Shown here: positions 1 to 7,897 of the stretch, one piece after another
Layout: the number at the start of each line of letters is the position of its first letter
How positions within the stretch are numbered: position 1 is the stretch's first letter
Assembly (NCBI RefSeq): GCF_007830185.1
Contig: NZ_VLKZ01000002.1
Coordinates: forward strand, 124,001-188,000
DNA length: 64,000 nt
Direction: 5' to 3'
Origin: Halalkalibacter nanhaiisediminis
GTDB taxonomy: Bacteria; Bacillota; Bacilli; Bacillales; Bacillaceae_D
Notes under the pieces: model-generated
What the model was told of the DNA's origin: nothing
Seen by the model: only the letters and a program-made list of their open reading frames with translations
Databases searched by the model: none
Position numbers and translations under genes: made by a program

Positions 1-2
1 TT

Positions 3-644
3 CCAAATGAAATCTCATTTGAAACAGCAGCTTCTGTTCTGTTGCAAGGGTTAACGGCGCATTATTTGACGAAAGATAGTTATCAAGTAAACACTGGGGA
101 CACTGTGTTGATCCATGCAGCAGCTGGTGGGGTTGGTCAATTGTTAGTCCAAATTGTAAAATTCCTCGGTGGGAAGGTAATTGGGCTAACATCTTCTTTG
201 CAAAAAGCAGAAATAGCCAAAAATGTAAGAGCAGACTACGTATTTTTATATGAAGAGGATTGGGTTACAAAAATTCTTGAAATGACCGACAGGCGTGGTG
301 TTGATGTGGTGTATGAATCTGTCGGCTCCACTTTATCCTCAAGCTTTCAAGCAACAAAAATAGCTGGAACCGTTGTTTTTTACGGAATGGCAGGAGGAGA
401 CCCAGAGCCAGTTGATCCAAGAATGTTAATGGACACTTCGAAAACCATTACAGGAGGGGATCTTTGGAATGTTCTTACAACTCATGAAGAAAGAGTGAAA
501 CGTTCAAACGAGCTGTTTCATTGGATAACAAAGGGGCACATTCAGGTGAGCGAACCTGCTATTTTCCAATTAAGGGACGGGAAATTAGCCCATGAATTAT
601 TAGAAAGCCGAAAGAGCACAGGTAAGATTTTACTAATACCATAA
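3..644 (+). CDS. Quinone oxidoreductase / zinc-type alcohol dehydrogenase family, C-terminal part (5' truncated by window)
   Basis: The reading frame is open from the first bases, so the real start lies outside the window; an internal TTG at 42 is not the start. The visible part begins with a conserved AAsvLLQGlTAHYL-type segment and then the nucleotide-binding motif AAAGGVGQLLVQ (AxxGxxG), typical of the NADPH:quinone oxidoreductase (zeta-crystallin) branch of the medium-chain dehydrogenase superfamily. No zinc-ligand region is visible. The C-terminus is complete (stop at 642-644). Expected role: cytosolic NADPH-dependent reduction of quinones or enones; the substrate is not inferable. A hairpin terminator follows at once, so it is the last gene of its transcript. 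Confidence 0.85.
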   Translation, partial: PNEISFETAASVLLQGLTAHYLTKDSYQVNTGDTVLIHAAAGGVGQLLVQIVKFLGGKVIGLTSSLQKAEIAKNVRADYVFLYEEDWVTKILEMTDRRGVDVVYESVGSTLSSSFQATKIAGTVVFYGMAGGDPEPVDPRMLMDTSKTITGGDLWNVLTTHEERVKRSNELFHWITKGHIQVSEPAIFQLRDGKLAHELLESRKSTGKILLIP

Positions 645-656
645 AAATTACTTTTA

Positions 657-696
657 TTAACACCGTTCTCTTGTCCGAACGGTGTTAATCGTTTTT
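657..696 (+). terminator. Rho-independent terminator of the quinone oxidoreductase gene
   Basis: Twelve-base inverted repeat (TTAACACCGTTC / GAACGGTGTTAA) with an 8-nt loop, followed by TCGTTTTT. Confidence 0.85.
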
Positions 697-800
697 AAAG
701 CATAAAATGAAACAAACTCATTGCGAGTATACTTGGTTACATACATAAATAATAAAAACCTACCAACAATAAGAATAATAAATGTTGGAGGGATATTGTA

Positions 801-1610
801 ATGGCCGAGCTTCCTGAAATGGAAAGATATCGAACAGTTTTAACTCCTCATCTTACAGCAATTGAAATGACTCACATTGAGGTACACAGAGAAAAATCGA
901 TTAATATACCTGTTTCTAAGTTCATCTCCCACTTACAGGGTAACCATATAACCACAATAAATAGGAGAGCAAAGCATTTAATATTTGACTTACATTCTGG
1001 TGAGCATTTGCTCCTTCATTTAATGATTGGAGGCTGGCTGTTTTTAGGCGATTTCGGTATCCAACCTAAAAGCAAAGCACAAATTATTTTATCTTTCGGG
1101 GAGAGGAAGCTATACTTTGTTGGATTAAGACTTGGCTATCTCCATTTATTATCTACAGAAGAATTACATACGAAACTAGAAAAATTAGGTCCTGAGCCTT
1201 TAAATGACGCATTTCAGTTTCATGATTTTTATGAGCGGATCAGGAACAAGAGAGGGACATTAAAATCTATTCTAGTTGATCCGACGTTTATTGCAGGGAT
1301 AGGCAGCTGTTATTCTGATGAAATATGCTTTGAGGCAAGACTAAAGCCAACGAGAAAAGCAAATGAATTAATGAATGCAGAGATAGAGACTCTTTTTCAA
1401 GCCATTAAGCCTGTTTTAATAAGAGCGATCGAGATAGGTGGATACATGGATTACCCGCTCTACGCAGGTGACGAGAAAACAGGTCAATACAATCATCATT
1501 TCCTCGTATATGAGCGCGAAAATGAATCATGTGATCGCTGTGGTCATAGGATTGAAATGCTCGAGGTCTCATCTCGTAAATCGTTTGCTTGTTCAGGTTG
1601 TCAGGTGTGA
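801..1610 (+). CDS. Fpg/Nei family DNA glycosylase-like protein with Ala in place of the catalytic Pro
   Basis: 269 residues, the family size (Fpg about 275), with the whole architecture: N-terminal beta-sandwich beginning MAELPEMERYR, a Lys in RRAKHLIF, a helix-two-turn-helix region (LVDPTFIAGIGSCYSDEI) and a C-terminal CxxC...CxxC zinc finger ending SGCQV. Known Fpg/MutM and Nei enzymes cut oxidised bases using the N-terminal proline exposed after Met removal as nucleophile. Here codon 2 is GCC (Ala) while the neighbouring catalytic Glu3 is kept. The usual Asn of the GIGNxY motif is Ser, and the zinc-finger GR is SR. It may therefore be a divergent paralogue with altered chemistry or a lesion binder rather than classical MutM. 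Start: ATG at 801 with GGAGGG ten bases upstream. Monocistronic, with its own terminator. Confidence 0.85.
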   Translation: MAELPEMERYRTVLTPHLTAIEMTHIEVHREKSINIPVSKFISHLQGNHITTINRRAKHLIFDLHSGEHLLLHLMIGGWLFLGDFGIQPKSKAQIILSFGERKLYFVGLRLGYLHLLSTEELHTKLEKLGPEPLNDAFQFHDFYERIRNKRGTLKSILVDPTFIAGIGSCYSDEICFEARLKPTRKANELMNAEIETLFQAIKPVLIRAIEIGGYMDYPLYAGDEKTGQYNHHFLVYERENESCDRCGHRIEMLEVSSRKSFACSGCQV

Positions 1611-1628
1611 TGAATCGACTAAATTTAA

Positions 1629-1663
1629 GAACCAGGCTCATTTTAAGGCTTGGTTCATTTTTA
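1629..1663 (+). terminator. Hairpin terminator after the Fpg-like gene
   Basis: GAACCAGGC pairs with GCTTGGTTC (one G-T pair) across a 10-nt loop and is followed by ATTTTTAAA. Confidence 0.7.
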
Positions 1664-1668
1664 AATTT

Positions 1669-1863
1669 GAAAATTTGATCTCAGAACAGCAAAATGACTA
1701 TTTTCAAGATCTCAATGATATGGGAACAGCATCGGATAGCTTAGTGGGAATAATGGAACGAATAACGATCACGAAACTTTTTCCAGGTATAAAAAAGCCT
1801 GAAGAGGTAATAGCAGAGATAGTGAATCTTTTTTTGTACAGCATGTTTACCAAATCTAACTAG
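1669..1863 (+). pseudogene. Possible coding remnant, perhaps a TetR-type C-terminus
   Basis: After the Fpg-like terminator there is a start-less open frame of about 64 codons ending in TAG at 1861-1863. Its end (EEVIAEIVNLFLYSMF) has the amphipathic look of the last helix of a TetR-family regulator, but no DNA-binding half is present and no ribosome binding site precedes it. The open frame continues backwards through the Fpg-like gene only by chance. I cannot identify it securely; it may be a decayed gene fragment. Confidence 0.25.
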
Positions 1864-1901
1864 TCCTATATAAATATCAAAATAATAGGAGGAGAAAAAA
1901 T

Positions 1902-2015
1902 ATATATATAAAAGGAAGAGGACAGTTAGTAAAACTTGATGAGGAATGGGTTGTTCTTATAAAAAAAGCAAGAAAGATTGGATTCACGCTTGATGAATTA
2001 AGAAAGTTTCTTTGA
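1902..2015 (+). CDS. SinI-like anti-repressor microprotein, apparent ATA start
   Basis: A 37-codon frame encodes LDEEWVVLIKKARKIGFTLD followed by ELRKFL, which matches the SinI dimerisation domain pattern (LDxEWxxLixxAxxxgisxeEiRxfL) known from the SinR anti-repressor SinI and from SinR/SlrR C-termini. No helix-turn-helix part is present, so it resembles stand-alone SinI. A good ribosome binding site (AGGAGG, 1887-1892) lies upstream, but the position where a start is expected falls in an (AT)n run: in-frame codons there are ATA (1902 and 1908), with no in-frame ATG, GTG or TTG. It is either expressed from a rare ATA start or has lost its start by slippage in the AT repeat. SinI proteins disrupt SinR tetramers to derepress biofilm genes; no sinR is visible in the window. 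The roughly 240 bases after it hold only fragmentary frames. Confidence 0.6.
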   Translation: MYIKGRGQLVKLDEEWVVLIKKARKIGFTLDELRKFL

Positions 2016-2256
2016 GGTGGGACCAAATGAAGATAACTGAAATAACTCCTTGTCCTACATAAATTCGATAACGTCTTATCATGTTTTTTTCTTCGTTGCC
2101 CAATTAGAACGAGTAGGGTATAAAGTTCCCTTTTTCTAATCAAATTTAAATTTCACGTACCATAATTTATATAGAAACTTAAAAACAAAACTACTAAACA
2201 ATTCTGACACATTGTATACTTAAAGCAACATAAAAAAGTAAGGAGTTGGGGTACAT

Positions 2257-3168
2257 ATGAAATTTCTTATTGTAGGTGCAGGAGCTGTTGGCGGTTATTT
2301 TGGTGCACGTCTTCTTGAAAAAGGAGAAGATGTCACGTTCTTAGTACGTGCAAAACGTAAAGAACAGTTAGATCGTGATGGTCTTGTCATTGAAAGTGTG
2401 AATGGAAATACGATCGTTCAACCAAAAACCGTTATGGCTGGTGAGGATGAAACGTTTGATGTCATTTTAATTGGAACGAAAGCGTATCATCTTGATCAAG
2501 CAATTGAAGAAGTAAAGCCTTTCACAAATGAAAAAAGCGTGATTATTCCGATGTTAAATGGAATGGCTCATCTAAGGCAATTACAAAATGCATTTTCAAA
2601 GGAACAAGTAATCGGCGGACTATGCTTTATTGAATCCACTGTTACTACTGAGGGTGTGATTAAACAAACAAGTAAAGCGCACATCTTTATGTTTGGTGAA
2701 TTAAATGGTGAATATACAGAGCGAATTCAGAAAATCGAGAAAGCCTTTTTAGATACAAATGCAATGGTTAAAGTAAGTAACTCGATTTTGGAAGACATGT
2801 GGCATAAATATTTATTTATTACGACAATGTCAGGTGTGACAACATTGTTCCATAAGCCTGTTGGTCCGATTCGCGAGTTGCCAGAAGGAGAGGAAGTTGT
2901 TAAAGGTTTAATCAAAGAGATAGCAGATGTTATGCGTGCTGAGGAAGCACCAATTGCTAGTCATGTAGAAGAAATTCAATTTAAACGTTTCCAAGAGCAA
3001 GGGTATAAAATGAAGTCGTCCATGCAGCGAGATATGGAAAAAGGAGCCGCTGTTGAAGTTGATCATTTACAAGGGTATTTATTAAAAAAAGCTCGACTCC
3101 ATCAGATTGAGACACCGATTTTAAAAAGCATTTACGTGAACTTGAAACTCTATGAACAAGCTCTTTAA
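2257..3168 (+). CDS. 2-dehydropantoate 2-reductase family protein (ApbA/PanE family)
   Basis: 303 residues. The N-terminus has the dinucleotide-binding motif GAGAVGGYFGARL, followed by an ApbA-type Rossmann domain and an all-helical C-terminal domain; the conserved Lys (GTKAYHLDQA) and the KSSMQRD segment (Ser/Asp of the active-site region) are visible. PanE reduces ketopantoate with NADPH in pantothenate synthesis. Bacilli carry more than one paralogue (PanE/YlbQ and YkpB), and no other pan gene is nearby, so the substrate is not certain. Start: ATG at 2257 behind AAGGAGTTGGGG. Monocistronic, ended by a strong terminator. Confidence 0.85.
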   Translation: MKFLIVGAGAVGGYFGARLLEKGEDVTFLVRAKRKEQLDRDGLVIESVNGNTIVQPKTVMAGEDETFDVILIGTKAYHLDQAIEEVKPFTNEKSVIIPMLNGMAHLRQLQNAFSKEQVIGGLCFIESTVTTEGVIKQTSKAHIFMFGELNGEYTERIQKIEKAFLDTNAMVKVSNSILEDMWHKYLFITTMSGVTTLFHKPVGPIRELPEGEEVVKGLIKEIADVMRAEEAPIASHVEEIQFKRFQEQGYKMKSSMQRDMEKGAAVEVDHLQGYLLKKARLHQIETPILKSIYVNLKLYEQAL

Positions 3169-3173
3169 TACGA

Positions 3174-3216
3174 AACAGCTGATCTTTTGATAAAAAGAGA
3201 TCAGCTGTTTTCTTTC
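3174..3216 (+). terminator. Terminator after the ketopantoate reductase family gene
   Basis: AACAGCTGATC pairs perfectly with GATCAGCTGTT and is followed by TTTCTTTC. Confidence 0.85.
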
Positions 3217-3307
3217 GAATAACGTGAGGATTTTTCTAGTGCAAATACCTAGAAAAACAAACAAACATTCGGTACAATGAGCGTAATCGATAATTGAGGT
3301 GGAACGG

Positions 3308-5584
3308 ATGTTTAAACAAAGCTTACAGGATTTATTAACAGAATTACGTACAAATGAAGAATTTAAAGAGAGAATTGTTCATTGGCATGAAATTGAAGCG
3401 GTTCCTGCTGTCACAAAGCCTTTTCCAGAAGAAATAGACGTAAGAATTCAGCATGCATTTCAAAAAAGAGGGATCGGTGAACTATATATTCATCAATACG
3501 ACGCTATTAAGTATGCGGCAAAAGGTGAAAGTTTTGTAGCAGTTACTCCAACAGCCTCTGGCAAAACCCTTTGCTATAACTTACCTGTACTGCAAAAAAT
3601 TTTAGAAAATGAAGAAAATCGAGCGTTATATTTATTCCCAACAAAAGCATTAGCCCAAGATCAAAAAAGTGAATTAAATGAAATCATTAATGAAATCGGT
3701 ATAGATGTGAAATGCTTCACGTATGATGGAGATACAGCACCAACGATTCGGCAAGCTGTTCGAAAAGCTGGACATGTAGTCATAACGAACCCAGATATGC
3801 TCCATTCTGCTATTTTACCTCATCATACAAAATGGGTTGCTTTCTTTGAAAATTTAAAATACATCGTGATCGATGAACTGCATACGTATCGAGGTGTGTT
3901 CGGCAGTCATGTGGCAAATGTGATTCGAAGATTAAAACGGATTGCTAATTATTATGGAAGCAATCCGACTTTTATTTGTACATCGGCTACGATTGCTAAT
4001 CCACTAGAGTTAGCGGAAGAATTAACTGGTACTTCCATGCGTTTAATTGACAAAAACGGGGCACCGCGTGGAAAAAAACATTTTTTATTTTATAACCCAC
4101 CATTACTGAATCAAGCGCTAAATATTCGCCAAAGTGCAACAGTTGAAGTCAACCAACTGGCAAAACGATTTTTAGAAAACCAGATTCAAACCATTGTCTT
4201 TGCTCGTAGTCGTGTTCGTGTTGAGATTATTTTAAGTCATTTACAAAACCTGACGAAAAAAGAATTAGGTCCAAAAACGATTCGCGGCTATCGTGGTGGT
4301 TATTTACCAAAACAGCGTCGTGAAATTGAACGTGGATTGAGACAAGGTGAGATTATCGGAGTAGTAAGTACAAATGCGCTTGAACTCGGTGTTGATATCG
4401 GTCAGCTTCAAGTATGTATCATGACAGGATACCCTGGGTCTGTCGCAAGTGCATGGCAGCAGGCTGGAAGAGCTGGGAGAAGGCAAAATGAATCAGTCAT
4501 TATTATGGTAGCTAGTTCGACACCACTTGATCAATACATTGTTCAACATCCTGAGTATTTCTTCGAACGAAGTCCTGAATCTGCACGAATTAATCCTGAC
4601 AACTTGATAATTCTTGTCGATCATTTAAAATGTGCTGCTTATGAATTGCCTTTTAAACGTGGTGAAACGTTTGATGGCGTCGATATCGAAGACATTTTAG
4701 AGTTCTTGACAGAAGAACAAGTCCTTCACGCTAGGGGAAATAAATGGTTTTGGATGAACGATGCCTTTCCTGCTCATGGAATCAGTCTTCGTTCAGCATC
4801 GCAGGAAAATGTCGTGATTATTGATCAAAGTGATGTCGCTAATCCAACAATTATTGGTGAAATGGATCGTTTTAGCGCAATGACACTTCTCCATGATGAA
4901 GCAATTTATTTACATCAAGGAATCCAATACCAAGTTGAATACCTTGACTGGGATGAAAAGAAGGCTTTTGTACGTGAGGTTGCTGTTGAATATTTTACTG
5001 ATGCTAATCTTGCGGTTCAACTACGGGTATTAGAAGAAGATCAAACACGCGCTGAAGAAAACACAACTGTGAGTTACGGAGATGTCATGGTTAATGCTAA
5101 GGCGACTATTTTTAAAAAAATCCGTTTATCAACATTTGAAAATATCGGGTCTGGACCAATTCATTTACCTGAAGAAGAGCTTCATACCAATGCCATGTGG
5201 ATAAGCTTTTCGGAAGAGCTCGTTGAACAATTCGGAGAAGGGCCATTTGATCAAGCGTTAACGGGCTTAGCCCAATTATTGCAGCAAGTTGCTCCCGTTT
5301 TTGTCATGTGTGATCGGAGTGACTTGCATGTTGTCCCGCAAGTGAAAGCAGAGCATTCTGAGCAACCGACGATTTTTCTCTATGATCGGTATCCTGGTGG
5401 AATTGGTTTAGCGAAAGAAGTATATCGACATTTACCGACAATTCTTGACCAAGTTTCGAAGCTCATCTCTTCTTGTCCTTGTCAAAATGGTTGTCCAGCA
5501 TGCGTGGGCTCTACAGGTGAAACGGATACCAAATCACTAGTGAAACGCTTTATCCATCTTTTGCAAGAGAGAAGAGAGGTGTAA
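3308..5584 (+). CDS. mrfA: DEAD/DEAH-box DNA helicase MrfA (YprA)
   Basis: About 758 residues, close to B. subtilis YprA (749). Superfamily 2 helicase motifs are clear: TPTASGKT (Walker A), a DELH box, CTSATIANP (motif III), and QQAGRAGRR (motif VI). The C-terminal part is the DUF1998/MZB-type domain with four cysteines in SSCPCQNGCPACVGS, likely a metal site. In B. subtilis MrfA works with the exonuclease MrfB in UvrABC-independent removal of mitomycin C adducts; YprB follows here after 7 nt, supporting one operon. Start: ATG at 3308 with GAGGTGG at the right distance. A GTG at 3299 is itself part of the Shine-Dalgarno sequence and was rejected. Confidence 0.95.
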   Translation: MFKQSLQDLLTELRTNEEFKERIVHWHEIEAVPAVTKPFPEEIDVRIQHAFQKRGIGELYIHQYDAIKYAAKGESFVAVTPTASGKTLCYNLPVLQKILENEENRALYLFPTKALAQDQKSELNEIINEIGIDVKCFTYDGDTAPTIRQAVRKAGHVVITNPDMLHSAILPHHTKWVAFFENLKYIVIDELHTYRGVFGSHVANVIRRLKRIANYYGSNPTFICTSATIANPLELAEELTGTSMRLIDKNGAPRGKKHFLFYNPPLLNQALNIRQSATVEVNQLAKRFLENQIQTIVFARSRVRVEIILSHLQNLTKKELGPKTIRGYRGGYLPKQRREIERGLRQGEIIGVVSTNALELGVDIGQLQVCIMTGYPGSVASAWQQAGRAGRRQNESVIIMVASSTPLDQYIVQHPEYFFERSPESARINPDNLIILVDHLKCAAYELPFKRGETFDGVDIEDILEFLTEEQVLHARGNKWFWMNDAFPAHGISLRSASQENVVIIDQSDVANPTIIGEMDRFSAMTLLHDEAIYLHQGIQYQVEYLDWDEKKAFVREVAVEYFTDANLAVQLRVLEEDQTRAEENTTVSYGDVMVNAKATIFKKIRLSTFENIGSGPIHLPEEELHTNAMWISFSEELVEQFGEGPFDQALTGLAQLLQQVAPVFVMCDRSDLHVVPQVKAEHSEQPTIFLYDRYPGGIGLAKEVYRHLPTILDQVSKLISSCPCQNGCPACVGSTGETDTKSLVKRFIHLLQERREV

Positions 5585-5591
5585 TGAAGCG

Positions 5592-6869
5592 ATGATGAAA
5601 CAAAAACTTCTTCGTATGAAACAGCATATGGGGATAGAGAAAGAACAACAAAGTACCTTGTCACCTCCCCCTGTTGAAGAGATTAAAACGAATTCTAAAA
5701 CGATTCCGTTTGAAGAAGAATGGCGAGCATATGATACCAATCCACTTTGGTTTGAAGAAGATTATACATTGATGCGAGAAAAAGAATATTCTCTCGACCA
5801 TAAACATGGACGCTATTTATTCTCTGAATTATGTGAAGTAGTAAAGAGATGGCAGGATCATATTTATGAGCACCCACTTTCAGCAAAAGGACGTCGCGCT
5901 GAAGATTTGTTATTTTTCGATACGGAGACAACAGGTCTCAGTAGTGGGGTAGGCAATACGATTTTTATGCTAGGCTATTGCCAAATTCAAGAAGAACAAG
6001 TTCGCGTAAAGCAATATTTTTTGCCAGGTCCAGAAGCAGAAGTGGCTCTCTATCATCATTTTTTAACGGACGTAGGGAATACAGGTAATCTTGTCACATT
6101 CAATGGTAAAGCATTTGATTGGCCTCAAGTGAAGACACGTCATACGTTCGTTCGTGATCAAGTTCCAAAGCTGCCTAAGTTCGGTCATTTTGACTTGCTT
6201 CATGCATCAAGACGATTCTGGAAGAATACGCTACCTTCTTGTAAGTTGTCAATTGTCGAACAGGAGATTTTACAATTTGAGCGAATTGAGGATACACCTA
6301 GTTATATGGCACCTATGTTGTATTTTGATTTTTTACAGGAACAAGATCCAGATTTCGTGAAAGGGATTTTTCAACATCATGAGTGGGATGTTCTTTCTTT
6401 AATGACGCTATATACTCATCTTTCTTCATTGCTTCTTAACTCAGTTCACAGTACACAGTATTTGCAACGAAGAGAAGCATTTGAAATAGCTAGATGGTAT
6501 GAAGCGATGGGTGAAAAAGAGCTTTCTCAAGGTTTATATGAACAACTCCTTAGAGAAGATGATGAGGTTGCCCATTTAAGTCAGTTTGCTTTTGCAAAAG
6601 CAAAGAAACAAAGCGGTGATTGGCGACTAGCTTTGTTTCTATTTGAAGAGCTTGTAGGTAAGAATCACTTTATTTTTGAAGCTGCCATTGAATGCGCGAA
6701 GATTTATGAACATCAATATAAAGATATAGAAAAAGCACTATACTTTACCGAGGTTGCTAGAGCAAATACTTCATCTTTAGCTCCTCACAAAAATGAAAAA
6801 AAACAGCAAATAGCTTTAGAACTTCAACAAAGGAAATTAAGACTTGAAAAGAAATATAATAAGAAATAA
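5592..6869 (+). CDS. mrfB: DEDDh-type 3'-5' exonuclease MrfB (YprB)
   Basis: 425 residues. The RNase H-like exonuclease fold is marked by FFDTETTGL (Exo I, near residue 110), LVTFNGKAFDWPQV (Exo II) and HHEWDVLSL (Exo III region with the final Asp). The last 130 residues are helical and tetratricopeptide-like (about residues 300-410: repeated ARWYEAMGEKELSQ-like helices), probably a protein interaction region. Known role of the orthologue: nuclease partner of the MrfA helicase in repair of mitomycin damage. It starts 7 nt after mrfA, behind an AGAGAGGTG site. Two ATG codons are adjacent (5592 and 5595). Confidence 0.92.
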   Translation: MMKQKLLRMKQHMGIEKEQQSTLSPPPVEEIKTNSKTIPFEEEWRAYDTNPLWFEEDYTLMREKEYSLDHKHGRYLFSELCEVVKRWQDHIYEHPLSAKGRRAEDLLFFDTETTGLSSGVGNTIFMLGYCQIQEEQVRVKQYFLPGPEAEVALYHHFLTDVGNTGNLVTFNGKAFDWPQVKTRHTFVRDQVPKLPKFGHFDLLHASRRFWKNTLPSCKLSIVEQEILQFERIEDTPSYMAPMLYFDFLQEQDPDFVKGIFQHHEWDVLSLMTLYTHLSSLLLNSVHSTQYLQRREAFEIARWYEAMGEKELSQGLYEQLLREDDEVAHLSQFAFAKAKKQSGDWRLALFLFEELVGKNHFIFEAAIECAKIYEHQYKDIEKALYFTEVARANTSSLAPHKNEKKQQIALELQQRKLRLEKKYNKK

Positions 6870-6954
6870 TCAAGTTCTATTTCCTGGGTAAGCGCATAAA
6901 ACTTTATTTTGTTACAATAACCAACAATTTTGTGAACCAATCGATATGAGCTTT

Positions 6955-6973
6955 ATCATTTTCATAAAATGAT
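6955..6973. promoter_or_regulatory. Perfect palindrome ATCATTTT-CAT-AAAATGAT, possible operator
   Basis: Eight-base perfect inverted arms with a 3-base spacer, 64 bases upstream of the 31-codon ORF at 7037. It resembles an operator rather than a terminator because no T-run follows. No regulator can be assigned. Confidence 0.3.
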
Positions 6974-7036
6974 TGTCATTTTGTGGTGAAAATATTACAA
7001 TATGATCGATATTGAAAATAGAAAGAGTGAACAATA

Positions 7037-7132
7037 ATGTATCGTGCTATTTTATTGTTGTTTTTTGTAATGATTGGGCTTACTTTGTTTGTCATGAGTG
7101 GAATTCGTGATGGTGCTATTGCTCTATTGTAG
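7037..7132 (+). CDS. Small hydrophobic membrane peptide, 31 residues
   Basis: ATG at 7037 with GAAAGAGTG upstream encodes MYRAILLLFFVMIGLTLFVM and then SGIRDGAIALL. It is one predicted membrane-spanning helix with a short polar tail. It sits between mrfB and the spore coat gene. Small single-span peptides of this sort are common in Bacillaceae, several of them sporulation-associated, but I do not recognise this one. Reality of the gene rests on the ribosome binding site and the coherent transmembrane composition. Confidence 0.45.
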   Translation: MYRAILLLFFVMIGLTLFVMSGIRDGAIALL

Positions 7133-7189
7133 AAGGTAAACTTGAGTGAAATTTGTGGTTATAGCTGATAAATAGGTGAAACAACTAGT

Positions 7190-7217
7190 ACATCAAGTCT
7201 TATACAGGCATAGGTTA
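7190..7217 (+). promoter_or_regulatory. Candidate sigma-K promoter of the cotD-like gene
   Basis: The -10 like sequence CATAGGTTA (7209-7217) fits the mother-cell sigma-K pattern CATAnnnTA, with AC at 7190-7191, 17 bases upstream, as the minimal -35. It lies 35 bases before the coat gene start. Agreement with the late coat function of the gene supports it. Confidence 0.5.
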
Positions 7218-7251
7218 ATATTGACTCAATTATAAAAGGAGGAATTAACTT

Positions 7252-7788
7252 ATGCATTGTAGACCACGACCAACTGTTTGTAAATTACCGACAACAACGC
7301 AAATGATGCCTGCACAAGTTGCGCCAACTCAACATAATATTGTCGAAAAAACGTGTGAGTATATTGTTCCAGAAGTGTTTCCATCTCATACAACGAACGT
7401 AACAAATCATGTTTATAAGCATGTAAAAAGCTTCCCACAGACACAATCATTTGAAGAGAATATTAGTCATCAGCAATTTGTCGATCCAACAGCTGGAAGA
7501 CCACCAGTAGCAGGAGCGATGGCAGGCCCTGGAATGGGAGCACCAGTAGCGGGCGCAATGTACGGTCCACAAGCTGGAGCTATGTATGGTCCACAAGCTG
7601 GAGGTCCAGTAGCAGGAGCTATGTATGGTCCACAAGCTGGAGGTCCAGTAGCGGGCGCTATGGCACCACCACGACCAAATATGATGGGGCCAATGGGTGG
7701 TTATGGCATGCCCAATGCACCTGTGATGGGAGCAATGTCTCCAATGCATCATGGAAAACATCATAAGTCATGTGGTTGCAAGCGTTAA
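7252..7788 (+). CDS. cotD: CotD-family spore coat protein with Gly/Pro/Ala repeat
   Basis: 178 residues. The N-terminal half (MHCRPRPTVCKLP, then HNIVEKTCEYIVPEVFPSHT and TNVTNHVYKHVKSFPQTQS) corresponds to the inner coat protein CotD: histidine-rich, with the pattern VPxxxPxHTTNVxxHxxxHxxxFPxT. The second half (about residues 85-160) is a low-complexity tandem repeat of units like GAMYGPQAGGPVA, and the tail is HHGKHHKSCGCKR with two Cys. B. subtilis CotD is much shorter (75 aa), so the repeat tract is an expansion. Position between yprB and ypsA is the same as cotD in B. subtilis. AAAGGAGG precedes the ATG; a sigma-K-like promoter lies upstream and a terminator follows. Confidence 0.85.
   Translation: MHCRPRPTVCKLPTTTQMMPAQVAPTQHNIVEKTCEYIVPEVFPSHTTNVTNHVYKHVKSFPQTQSFEENISHQQFVDPTAGRPPVAGAMAGPGMGAPVAGAMYGPQAGAMYGPQAGGPVAGAMYGPQAGGPVAGAMAPPRPNMMGPMGGYGMPNAPVMGAMSPMHHGKHHKSCGCKR
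7546..7663 (+). repeat. Tandem repeat inside the cotD-like gene
   Basis: Three near-identical copies of GCTATGTATGGTCCACAAGC-type DNA, two of them followed by GGAGGTCCAGTAGC, encode GAMYGPQAG(GPVA) units. Copies differ by few third-position changes, so length variation by slippage or recombination is likely between strains. Confidence 0.85.
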
Positions 7789-7801
7789 GAAGCGAGAGAA
7801 A

Positions 7802-7833
7802 AGCGAGCTGAATGAGTCCAGTTCGCTTTTTTT
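7802..7833 (+). terminator. Terminator after the cotD-like gene
   Basis: AGCGAGCTG pairs with CAGTTCGCT (one G-T pair) around an 8-nt loop; a run of seven T follows. Confidence 0.8.
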
Positions 7834-7897
7834 GAAGGTTTGAATTTTATAGTAAGATTGACATTCAACTCCTTCCGTTTAGAAAAGAGGTGATCGT

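Noticed and set aside
1438-1863. 141-codon frame overlapping the Fpg-like gene
   Set aside because: Its first half is an out-of-frame shadow of the glycosylase; only the part beyond 1669 might be a remnant.
3299-3307. GTG start nine bases upstream for MrfA
   Set aside because: The GTG is part of the AGGTGG ribosome binding site; ATG 3308 is correctly spaced.
6955-6973. Fur box
   Set aside because: The dyad ATCATTTT-CAT-AAAATGAT lacks the GATAATGATTATC hexamer arrangement.
7447-7764. Minus-strand frame rich in Trp, His and Ser opposite the coat gene
   Set aside because: It is the complement of the Gly/Pro/Ala repeat and has no ribosome site.
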